This document shows, in pieces, positions 24,982-33,829 of a DNA stretch of 64,000 bases (positions are counted from its first letter, which is position 1; every line of letters starts with the position of its first letter). Both the position numbers and the translations under genes were made by a program. Below the pieces are notes generated by a model. It made no database searches. It was not told the origin of the DNA and saw only the letters and a list, made by a program, of their open reading frames with translations. The stretch covers positions 1-64,000 of the forward strand of contig BQMJ01000071.1 of assembly GCA_025991245.1 (NCBI GenBank). The letters are read 5' to 3'. Source of the DNA: Galdieria partita. Taxonomy: Eukaryota; Rhodophyta; Bangiophyceae; Galdieriales; Galdieriaceae.

Positions 24982-27621
24982 ATGAACACTATTCGTGTTG
25001 AAAGTATCGAATTTCCCCTTGTCAATAGAGAATCAGCGGTATTGCAAGTTCTAGAAAGTTTTCTACTATCGTATCCTTTGGAACAAGACGGTACATCGAC
25101 AATGCTTCGACCTCACGTCAGCTACGCTCCGCAAATGTATGGGAGCGGCAAAAGCGCCTTCGGGCAGCATTTCCAAAGGTTCCTTTCAATCAACAAAGAG
25201 TTTTTATTGCAATATTTAGATAAAAATGGTCTCCCTGGCATTGCAGAAGGGGAGAATGTAGGAGAACGTTCTCTACACGCTCTGTTAAACGAGACTTTAT
25301 ATGTTGTGTTGAATCTTCTCCATGTACCGAGGGGAACATGTTTTGAAGATACACTTTTGGAGTGGATAAGTGAGAAAGCTCTTTCCCGGTTTCCCAACGG
25401 TGCAGATTTACTTTCTCAAGTTCTCTCCTGTATTGGTAATCCAGAAAAATGGTTTCAGAAACTCTTGCAAGTAACCAAGAAACGTTATTTATATTTGTTT
25501 ATTGATGAAATTGGAGCTTTAGAAGACGACAAATTCAAAATGTTTCAGGAATTGATGGTTTCACAAGGAGCAAATCGACTGCACAACGTGTACCGTGCCT
25601 TCTTTAGAGTTTTATCAGTGGTTGTAAGTAAACCTTTTGTCATTTGTATTGTTGCGGGGAGATCGGATTGTATAATTAGTAGAGAAGAGGATGCAATGCC
25701 TTCCCGAATAGCGTTAAATTTTCTTCGGTTGGATCCTTTTTCAGAAGCAACTGTCAAGTACTTTATACAGAATGCTACTTGTCATAATGTACCTATTCTA
25801 AAAGTATTGTTTCCGAGTCATCCTGAGGGACATGATTGGTTCTTCAAACAAGTATATGATTATACAGGTGGTGTTCCTTACTATGTTGTTCATGTTTTAA
25901 ATGAATTGGGAAGTATATGTGAACGTTGGAATAGTTTATGTGATCTTTCAGAGGATGAAATGAAAGAGGAAATGGAGAAAATTGCTCCGACTACTTCTCT
26001 CGTAGTAACTCTTTCTCGTATGACACCCGAATCAATGATTGTTTTTTCTTCTATGCTTCTTGCGAGTATTTTAGAATTTCGTATTCCAAAGAGAGAGACT
26101 CTATTTGGTGGTTTAGGAAGTTATCCTGAATATGTTTTGGATATTGCCAACCATTTCGGTTTTTATTATGTGAGTTGCTCGAGAAATGAACAAGACGAAG
26201 CAAGCAGGACACCCTTTGGATTCAGAAAGGAAACATTTTTCAAGTTGGTTTTTCCAAAGATTGTACTAAAGCATATTCAATCGCGATATCGGAATATTCC
26301 TCCTTTTCGTTTTATTTGTAGTTTATTTTCATCAATCAGTCGATTGGATTCACTTTCCAGTCGTGGTTTCAAATTTGAAATTATATTTACTCTTATTCTT
26401 TATGTTCGCTGGTGTTTCTGTTCCAAACTAGGAGAATTGAGTATATTTCGACATAGTTTTATAGAACATATATCAATAGAGTCTGCTAAAACCATTGGCA
26501 GCTTAAAAGTGGATCCTATTCCCAATTATGTTCCAGCATTTAGTTCGACAGTGAGTAGAATCCATAGTGCTAACGAAGCAACTTACCATGTCACTGCTTG
26601 GAAACCATTTTTTGAAAAGTATTTATCAAAAGATGGAATATTTGTTCCTATTCGACAAAACTCCAATGGACCTGATGTTCTTATTCGAGTCACAGATATG
26701 AAAGACAATTCTTTCCTTGCTATTCAAGGTGAATCTTCTTCAGAGCAAACACCTATGGAGACTGAAACCACCAAGAAGAGAGTATATTTGATAGGCATTG
26801 CATTGAAATGTTTTCAGTTGTCAAGTTCTGGTGTTGGACGTTCAATGATTAAGGCAGAAGTTGCTAAATTTTTACATCCAGTGGCGTCACAGCTTGAATT
26901 GGAACAGAATGATTTAACAGCCATTCAGTTGATTGTAAGCGACAAGTATGCTGAAGAAGTTTCCAGACATTTTCGTGATAATCAGAATTGGATATTGAAT
27001 AGTGGAGTTTATTATGAAGACAACACTAATAATATTGTTTACAGTTCTATCAACTCTGAGATACAACCACAGAATATACGAGAAGAGTGGTTGAGGATAC
27101 CTCCTCATTGTCAAGTTGTAGTATGTTCAACTACATCTTTGCAAACCTTTTTAGGTCGCAAGGCTAGCGAAGAACTTGAAAGAGTGTTTGCAGACAATCC
27201 TGGATGGTTGGAACAACTGAAACCACTTTATGATTTGTTGAGCAATTCGTTTGTAGATTTGTTAAGACGTATTCCATTTGAAGAATATGAAAGGAATAGT
27301 GGAAGGATGGAAAGAAGAAGTACTCGTTCAAGTATGGATATGAATATGATGCAAGTGGAAGATACGAGAGGAGAATCGACTATTTCTGTTCCGAGCTCAG
27401 TGCAAGTTTCTTTTGACTGGATGAACTTTTTGAAAGTATATTGTCATTTAACTGAGGAAGAATCAACTCAATGTTACGAATGTCTATGCAAGTTTTCGGA
27501 GCGAGACATGGGAGTCATAGACTCGAACATATTAGAGCAGATGGGTATTGATGATTCCTTGTTACGAGTCAAAGTTGTTGCTGGTATGAGAACTTATATA
27601 AAAGATAGGCAAAGTACCTGA
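24982..27621 (+). CDS. P-loop NTPase with nuclease-like and SAM-like C-terminal domains, paralogue 2
   Basis: An intronless 879-residue protein; the start is the first ATG in the frame. It aligns by eye with the gene at 16593 over its whole length. Walker A is GSGKS (54-58), Walker B is YLFIDEIGALED (Asp 175), and a sensor-like strand (VICIVAGRSD) follows. The nuclease-like segment has GPDVL (Asp 565) and LIGIALK (607-609), so the acidic position is Ala here too, as in the paralogue; a shared non-canonical site rather than a one-off loss. The last ~70 residues (about 812-877) look like a SAM domain: a DWMNFL start, helices, then an EQMGI block and a final helix. The paralogue lacks this tail. 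Role unknown; the SAM domain would suggest oligomerisation or RNA binding. Confidence 0.82.
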   Translation: MNTIRVESIEFPLVNRESAVLQVLESFLLSYPLEQDGTSTMLRPHVSYAPQMYGSGKSAFGQHFQRFLSINKEFLLQYLDKNGLPGIAEGENVGERSLHALLNETLYVVLNLLHVPRGTCFEDTLLEWISEKALSRFPNGADLLSQVLSCIGNPEKWFQKLLQVTKKRYLYLFIDEIGALEDDKFKMFQELMVSQGANRLHNVYRAFFRVLSVVVSKPFVICIVAGRSDCIISREEDAMPSRIALNFLRLDPFSEATVKYFIQNATCHNVPILKVLFPSHPEGHDWFFKQVYDYTGGVPYYVVHVLNELGSICERWNSLCDLSEDEMKEEMEKIAPTTSLVVTLSRMTPESMIVFSSMLLASILEFRIPKRETLFGGLGSYPEYVLDIANHFGFYYVSCSRNEQDEASRTPFGFRKETFFKLVFPKIVLKHIQSRYRNIPPFRFICSLFSSISRLDSLSSRGFKFEIIFTLILYVRWCFCSKLGELSIFRHSFIEHISIESAKTIGSLKVDPIPNYVPAFSSTVSRIHSANEATYHVTAWKPFFEKYLSKDGIFVPIRQNSNGPDVLIRVTDMKDNSFLAIQGESSSEQTPMETETTKKRVYLIGIALKCFQLSSSGVGRSMIKAEVAKFLHPVASQLELEQNDLTAIQLIVSDKYAEEVSRHFRDNQNWILNSGVYYEDNTNNIVYSSINSEIQPQNIREEWLRIPPHCQVVVCSTTSLQTFLGRKASEELERVFADNPGWLEQLKPLYDLLSNSFVDLLRRIPFEEYERNSGRMERRSTRSSMDMNMMQVEDTRGESTISVPSSVQVSFDWMNFLKVYCHLTEEESTQCYECLCKFSERDMGVIDSNILEQMGIDDSLLRVKVVAGMRTYIKDRQST

Positions 27622-28575
27622 GTTTTTTATATCCAAGTTTCGCTTCCTTTTGATTTTCTCTATCACGCTTTATGATCTTTATAGAGTTGAACGCATGTGG
27701 AGAATAAATGCTGTCAGTTGTTCACTTCTTATATAATGCTCAACATCTTGTAGTGCATCATACAGTAGAACGACTTGGAAGACACAAGTTCATTTGTTTC
27801 AACATTTATATCTCTTTCTCTGAAAATATTTCACATATGTTATTCGCTATTTGAACTATGCAATATTCTCTTTTTTGGACTGAAATGGTTCTCATGACGA
27901 TATCTCTCAAGCCCTTTGGTCTCTGTTGTGCTGCCCTTTATGGAAAAGAACAGTTACTCCGATGAACCGAAATTGACAAAAACAGTATAAAATAAGTTTC
28001 TATTGTCTATAACGGTTGTAAAAAAAAGTGACAAAGAGATCAAGCTGCAGTAGAAACTATTCCGATTGGGACCTGTATTAGGTTTCCTCGAGTGGGCTTG
28101 AATACATCTCTTTATCTGGATAGTTCAAGATATTTGTACAAGATTATTTGTGAAAACTTAAAGCGCTATAAACGAGGTCTTTGAAAACTGGTATCTTCCA
28201 AGAGAGAGAGATACACAGGAGTCAAAGTAGTAAAGTACAACTGCAGAGAAAAGTACCGCTTTGCAAGGACCAAACACAAATGTCTCCAAATACTATGCTC
28301 TGAGATGATATATCTATACCTCTTTTGATCTCGCATATCTACTATGAACACAAGAGTCGTTCTCGATAGAGATATATCTCGTTCTTAAAGCTCTAATGAC
28401 TGTTGAATACAACAGCTGGAAAGGTATCTGGACGAACGAAGACACATCACAAGTTTCTACTCATATTTCAAAGACACTCTTCTTTGAATTCAACAACAGA
28501 AAGTACAACACCCGACGCACAAATATGGAACTAAGAGTTCTTCGGAATGTCCTTTTTGACGTGGCCTAAACTTAA
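27622..28575. other. Boundary spacer between subtelomere and core genes
   Basis: About 950 bases without a supported gene. It is the last long gene-poor stretch before the dense core; I see no repeat shared with the subtelomere. Confidence 0.5.
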
Positions 28576-29583
28576 GATGTATGGAAACGACAGCTTTCAT
28601 GCAAAATATCTCCACTGTTGGATAATATAGAAAGTTCAAAACATTATGTCACTAAAACTTGGAACTCTGGCTGCTCTCTTCAAGAACTCGTGAAGAAGGG
28701 TGAGGAATTGTGTTCTAATTGGACCTCCAGAATACAAGAACTGGAAGAAGAAACCGTACGATTACGAAAGGAATCCAATCGTTGTCACTCCAAAATCTAT
28801 CAGTTGGAAGAGCAACTAGAAGAATCCCGTGTAGAAGAACAAACTACGAGTCAGAGGCTTGTAAGAGGAAACAAACTGAATATAGACTCCAACAAATAGA
28901 AAAGCAGCTAAAAACTCAGAAAGAAACTCTACAAAGGGAAACTTTAGAAAAAGATAGTGCTTTATTACAAATTCAAACGTTACAGTTGGAAATGGAAAAT
29001 TTGAAGAACAGACTTTGTACTAGTGAGACAGAATACAAGTGGCTTCAGAACGATTTTATTTTGCGAGCAGTCAGGAGATGAAGCACTGCAACACCTATCA
29101 AGAGCGAAAAAGGAATTGAAAGACTATAGAGAATGGAGAAGGCATTTTGAACAACATTATGAGAGTATTCAAATGCGTTTGGAGTCCATGTGTGAAGAAA
29201 TGAAGCAGTTGCAATGGAAATTGGATAAAGCAGAGATTTTACAGGACGGTTCTGAATATTTACAAGTGCAAAGCGAGGATACTGGGAATGCTAACTTAGC
29301 AATGGGAATGGACAAGGGCAATATTGATTCTCAGTCGAGCAAGGTAGGAATCCATATAAGAAAGGATAATAATCTCTTTCTTATAAGGTTTTGTTTTATA
29401 GGAATCTTCCGAATGCAAAGTAACTTATACAAGTTGGATACCCTTGTGCAACGTGTTTCTTCTCTGTCTTTAGAAGATAGAAATGAAGTAAAGTGTCCTA
29501 CGAAGACTTGGGAAAAGGATGACATTGGTTTCGGGATGTCAAGTAATGGAAATGCTCCCGAACATTACAGTCCAATCTTGTAA
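28576..29583 (+). CDS. Coiled-coil protein (reading frame not continuous as sequenced)
   Basis: Three overlapping open segments encode one convincing coiled coil. 28618-28860 gives LQELVKKGEEL and IYQLEEQLEES-type heptads. About 28862-29060, in another frame, gives YRLQQIEKQL and LQLEMENLKNRL. From about 29062 to 29583, back in the first frame, it gives LSRAKKELKDY and a low-complexity tail. No GT-AG intron of the right phase joins them: the first change needs a -1 shift near 28860 and the second a +1 shift near 29060, which cancel. No ATG opens the first segment. Causes could be two small sequence errors, a decaying gene or unusual splicing. A 58-base GTAGG...TATAG candidate intron lies at 29344-29401. 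Function unknown. Confidence 0.5.
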
Positions 29584-29627
29584 AGTCTCTTGCCAAATGT
29601 GTTGAGCATTAATAGTTCTTTAGTCTC

Positions 29628-29985
29628 TTGGTTGTAAGTATCCATGTTCTGGAGAACTCTAACTCTGGTCAAAGTCTCAAAAATGCCACTCTCAAATGTT
29701 CTAGTTACGAGTTGGGTGCTTCAAACAATGAATCCCCAACAATCTTCATAGTGACAGGATTCTTCAAAAGGACTGTAGAGTTCTTTGAAAGTATGTCGTT
29801 TGAAACTGTTAGTTGATGAAGAAGAAAACCAGCTAGAGGGCCAAGTAACACAAGAAGAAAGAACCCTAAGAAGTGCACCTTTCGAACTGGTAAGCAATCA
29901 CTGTTCAGATTTCATTCTCAGCCTTCTTTTTTGTGCTCATAACTTATAGGATTGTTCAGCAATTATTGATTCTTGTTCAAGTTGA
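29628..29985 (+). CDS. Possible terminal exons of the coiled-coil gene or of a small gene
   Basis: An open segment (29628-29816) is followed by an acidic exon-like stretch (about 29808-29889, VDEEENQLEGQ), a GTAAGC...TTATAG intron (29890-29949) and a short last exon (DCSAIIDSCSS) with a stop near 29985. The intron is a good match to those of the core genes, which supports a transcribed gene, but I could not join all pieces into one frame with the coiled coil upstream. Confidence 0.3.
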
Positions 29986-30148
29986 GGCAGGAAGGAGAAG
30001 CTTCCAAGTTATTTTGATAGTGATCTTTTAAACTATTCCCAAGCCTCTAGATTCTAGAACTTGAGTTGTTGAACAAACAGTATGACTGTGCATCGAGCCA
30101 GAAACAAGTATTCGACCGCAAATACTAGTCGCTGTGTGCTTAAAATGG

Positions 30149-30251
30149 TTTGTTTTCGCAATTTATCAAGGTGGTGTAATGTTTCTCGTACGATTGCTTA
30201 TCCTATAAGAGGGATGTCTTCTAAGCAGAGGTTTGACTTGTCATAAAGTTT
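30149..30251 (+). CDS. Possible short first exon with a targeting-like peptide
   Basis: An ATG at 30149 opens a 33-codon frame that is rich in Arg and Ser (MVCFRNLSRWCN start, then PIRGMSSKQR), like a mitochondrial presequence. A GT near 30232 and an AG near 30308 could splice it to a short downstream frame, but no family is recognised. Very uncertain. Confidence 0.2.
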
Positions 30252-30483
30252 TTTGTTGGGAGACTTTTGTGTCATTGGTTATACTTTAAGCTTCATTATT
30301 TGCAACAGACACAACGATAACCTGCCACACAACAGGAGAGACTCCTGTGGTGAATAAATAGCCAAGACAGGCAACCTGTTGTCGTATCCGGCATGTGTTC
30401 CACAAAGCTGTTGATTACAGTTGTATATGGAACAAATAGCAGTGACTAAGTACTCTGGTATTCACCCTAATCAGTTCCAATGG

Positions 30484-30508
30484 TATATATATATATATAT
30501 ATATATAT
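30484..30508. repeat. TA dinucleotide microsatellite
   Basis: About twelve uninterrupted TA units in the spacer before the hypothetical gene at 30.9 kb. Confidence 0.9.
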
Positions 30509-30883
30509 GGAGAGTAGTAACTGTAAAAGACATGGATAATGAATGGCACCAATGCCCATTATGAGACAATTGTTTCACTCAACACCTCTTTTTAAAGGAG
30601 TGTGGCTTCCTTTGATTCATTTTCGTTATCTATATAAACCCCAACTTTGGACAAATGAAAGGAGTAGAAAGCCATCCAGTCTCCATTATATTTCTGTAAA
30701 CGTTTTACATGAAAAGTCCTTGAAAATGAAACTCTTTTTCAATGTGACTACACTGAACAACAATTTATAATCTTTCTACTGAGCAGAAACATTTCCAAAT
30801 GTTCATGGCTCAATGACTTTGGTGGCTTTCCCCATTTTGTCTTCTTTTCACCCAAAGAATGGCGCCAAAATTGTCATTCTGAA

Positions 30884-31554
30884 ATGGAAATTTTGCAAAA
30901 GGACTTTGAACTTTTCTATTCTTCCTCCTCCGAAAACAACAGCGAAATACAGGAAGAAGATATAGATGAACTCATAAGAAACAGTCGACAAGTCTTAAGA
31001 GAAAGTGGACAGACAGACAATCCCAACTCCAAGGTGCCTTACAAGTAGGAACAACACTTGGGAAATGGTTATTCTTGTTACTCAAATTGAAAAGATATAC
31101 AAAAGAACAAGCAATTACAAAGCTGAAAGAGATTGCGAAGATATTTGTCTTGGAAAACTTACCACATAAGGGAAACGCTGATTTTCCGAAACTGAAATCT
31201 TCTGATTTTGTATTTCGAGGTAATTCCTTGCTTGTTCACAGGCATCTAACTCTTTATTCAGATGGATCTTTTTTATCACTACAAGATGGTGGCTCAGATT
31301 CTTCTGAAGATGAACTTATTATTATGAATCAGCCAAAGAGAACTCTACCAAGTGCTTCTCACTTGTTTATGAGAAAAGAGCTTCGAATGAAGGCAAAGAG
31401 AATGGCGAATGAAAGAAAATACCGATACAGCAGTAAGCAAATAGACAAATGTAATGATGTAGAGCAAGAAGAAAATTCCAATGAAGATGATGGACTCAAT
31501 ATTCAGAGCCAAGAGGCAAGTATTTCTCGTGCCATAACAGAACATTTCTATTAA
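30884..31554 (+). CDS. Hypothetical protein, acidic start and basic end
   Basis: Two overlapping frames look coding. From the ATG at 30884 comes an acidic, Ser-rich stretch (EEDIDELIRNS). From about 30970 a second frame runs to the stop at 31554 with helical LGKWLFLLLKLKRY and TKEQAITKLKEI blocks, a DSSEDEL acidic cluster, and a basic stretch (ELRMKAKRMANERK). They overlap around 30970-31035 and must be joined there by an unseen splice or frame change. I recognise no family. A 46-codon acidic frame at 31573-31713 may be an extra exon or chance. Confidence 0.4.
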
Positions 31555-32038
31555 TCCAGCCTATAGGAACATATGAGTAACTTCGGTGATAACCAGGAAA
31601 CTATGGAAGAAACTCTGGAAACTGAATCTTACGACACCGTGGATGCAACTCAACCTGATACCTCAACTCTACCAAGCTACATAAATCATACAAAGAGAAC
31701 GTTTGGAAAGTAAATTCTTGAAAAGTTCTAAATTGTGGAAGGTTGTAAGTATTCTGATTCTATTCCTGTTGGAGTTTCTATTATCTTTCTGCAACCAATC
31801 AATCGCTTTACTATAGTTATGGAAGAGTATATATACAATATGGACATGTTTGATAGGATATATGGAAGTTTCCACATTGTTAGCTCTTCTATAACATTAC
31901 TCGTATGTCTCTATTTACATTGTTGATACACAAAAAAAGACACAAATAGGCAGGACAATATTATTCGTATGCATTCTCTTTTCAGTTCCGCTTGCGAGAA
32001 ATACAAACAATATGATTGGTTTATTGGATGCAATTCTG

Positions 32039-33826
32039 TCACTGGGATAAACATTCTTTCACAAGTTGATTGGTCAAAACCGGATCCGCCTTTCCACCCG
32101 AACTCTTCATGACTTGGCCAACAAAGAAACCCAAAAGCTTCGTTTTGCCACTCTTATACAACTCTACTTCCTTTGGATATGACGCAATTGTGGTTTTTAC
32201 CAACTCCTCCAACTTGTTCTTATCTGTTAGTTGCTGTAAACCACGTTCTTCAACGATGGTAGTTACTGAACCACCTCTTTCCATAAGAATGGGTAGAATG
32301 TCTTTAGCAATTCGGCCAGTAATTGTCTTATTTTCAATAAGTGAGATCAATTCGGCCAAACTTTCACAACTTAATTTGGTTTCTGTTATCTCTATTCTCT
32401 TCTGATTGAGATACTTCATAATATCACTCATTATCCAATTGACAACCAACTTGGGAGCAACTAGAAATTATACAAGCCAGTCATTCTAATCCAATGATAG
32501 AAAGAAAGAATAGTACAAACCTCCGTGACGAACAGTTGCTTCAAAGAACTTTGCAATCGATGGTTCATTGACAACATTGTTTGCATCATATACGGACAAG
32601 CCATATTCTTCCAAGTAGCGCTTACGTTTCGCAGAAGGAAGTTCTTCCATAGTACGACGAATATCATCCACTTGTGATGGTTCGAGTTGGATGGGAGGAA
32701 TATCCGGTTCTGGAAAATAACGATAATCGGATGCTCCTTCCTTCACTCTCATAGTCAAAGTGCTTTGCGACTTTTCATTCCAAAGTCTTGTTTCCTACTC
32801 CAATGTCTCTCATTCCACGAATATCCATTGCTCACAATGACTTACTTGAATTGGTTTTTCTCGTTGTAATAACAACGAGCCTTGTCTTATGATTTCATAT
32901 TCGACAGCACGACTGACAAAATGAAACGAATTGATATTCTTCAACTCTACTTTTGTTCCAAATGTTTCTTCTCCTTTTGGACGAAGAGAGATATTCACAT
33001 CCAACCGCATTGTTCCTTCTTCCATATTACAATCGCTTATATCGATATATCTCATTATTCTTCTCAGTTCTTCTCCATATTCTGCAGCTTCTACAGGACT
33101 AGATATATCAGGTTCTGATACAATTTCAATCAAAGGAATCCCCGCTCTATTATAGTCGATAAAAGTATGTGTCGAACCAGTCAAACTGGAAGCGCCTTGG
33201 TGCAACATCTTTCCTGAATCTTCTTCCATATGAACTCTCTGAATACGAATATTTCTTCCTGAAGGTAATGTGATGTACCCGTTTCTTCCCAAAGGTCTAT
33301 CATTTTGAGAGATTTGGTAGTTCTTTGGAGTGTCTGGATAAAAGTAGTTTTTTCTGTCAAACTTTGTATTCAAAGCAACCTCACAATTCAAGGCGACTGC
33401 TGCTCTGGTAGCCAATTCCAATACTTTACGGTTCAACAAAGGCAAAGTTCCTGGAAATCCTAAGCATATGGGGCACACGTTGGAGTTTGGTTTAGCACCA
33501 AAACGGGTTGGACACGGACAGAAAGTTTTCGTATCGGTAGCCAACTGGACGTGAACTTCGATTCCAATTACTGGTTCATAATAACTTTGAATTTCTTCTT
33601 TGCTGTAGAGAGTAGGGTGACTGAGAGTAGTCTTTTGTGTTGCCGAACAGTTGCAGTGAATATATCTGAGTTTACTTACTGAGCACTGGATTGATTGCCG
33701 ACGAGAAACAAAAAGGTTGTTTCTTGTATGAGAAAAGCTCAAACAACACTTTCCGCTTTTAGAAACCAACACTTGAAACAACAACAAAGTTTTGTTCCTC
33801 AACATGAAAAGAATCCAATGGTTCAC
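32039..33826 (-). CDS. gatB: Glutamyl/aspartyl-tRNA amidotransferase subunit B
   Basis: Three exons on the minus strand: 33826-32846, 32794-32521 and 32460-32039, with introns of 51 and 60 bases, both GT-AG and phase-consistent, giving 558 residues. GatB is the tRNA-binding subunit of the GatCAB amidotransferase, which converts Glu-tRNA(Gln) to Gln-tRNA(Gln) in organelles. The family signature region is intact (FIDYNRAGIPLIEIVSEPD), as are the FPGTLPLLN and YFYPDTPKNYQIS blocks and the C-terminal helical YqeY-like tail. The first ~75 residues are basic, Ser-rich and absent from bacterial GatB, so they are probably a plastid and/or mitochondrial targeting peptide. The stop of the upstream gene is only 3 bases from this ATG; an in-frame Met at 33805 is an alternative start. 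Confidence 0.95.
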
Positions 33827-33829
33827 CTT

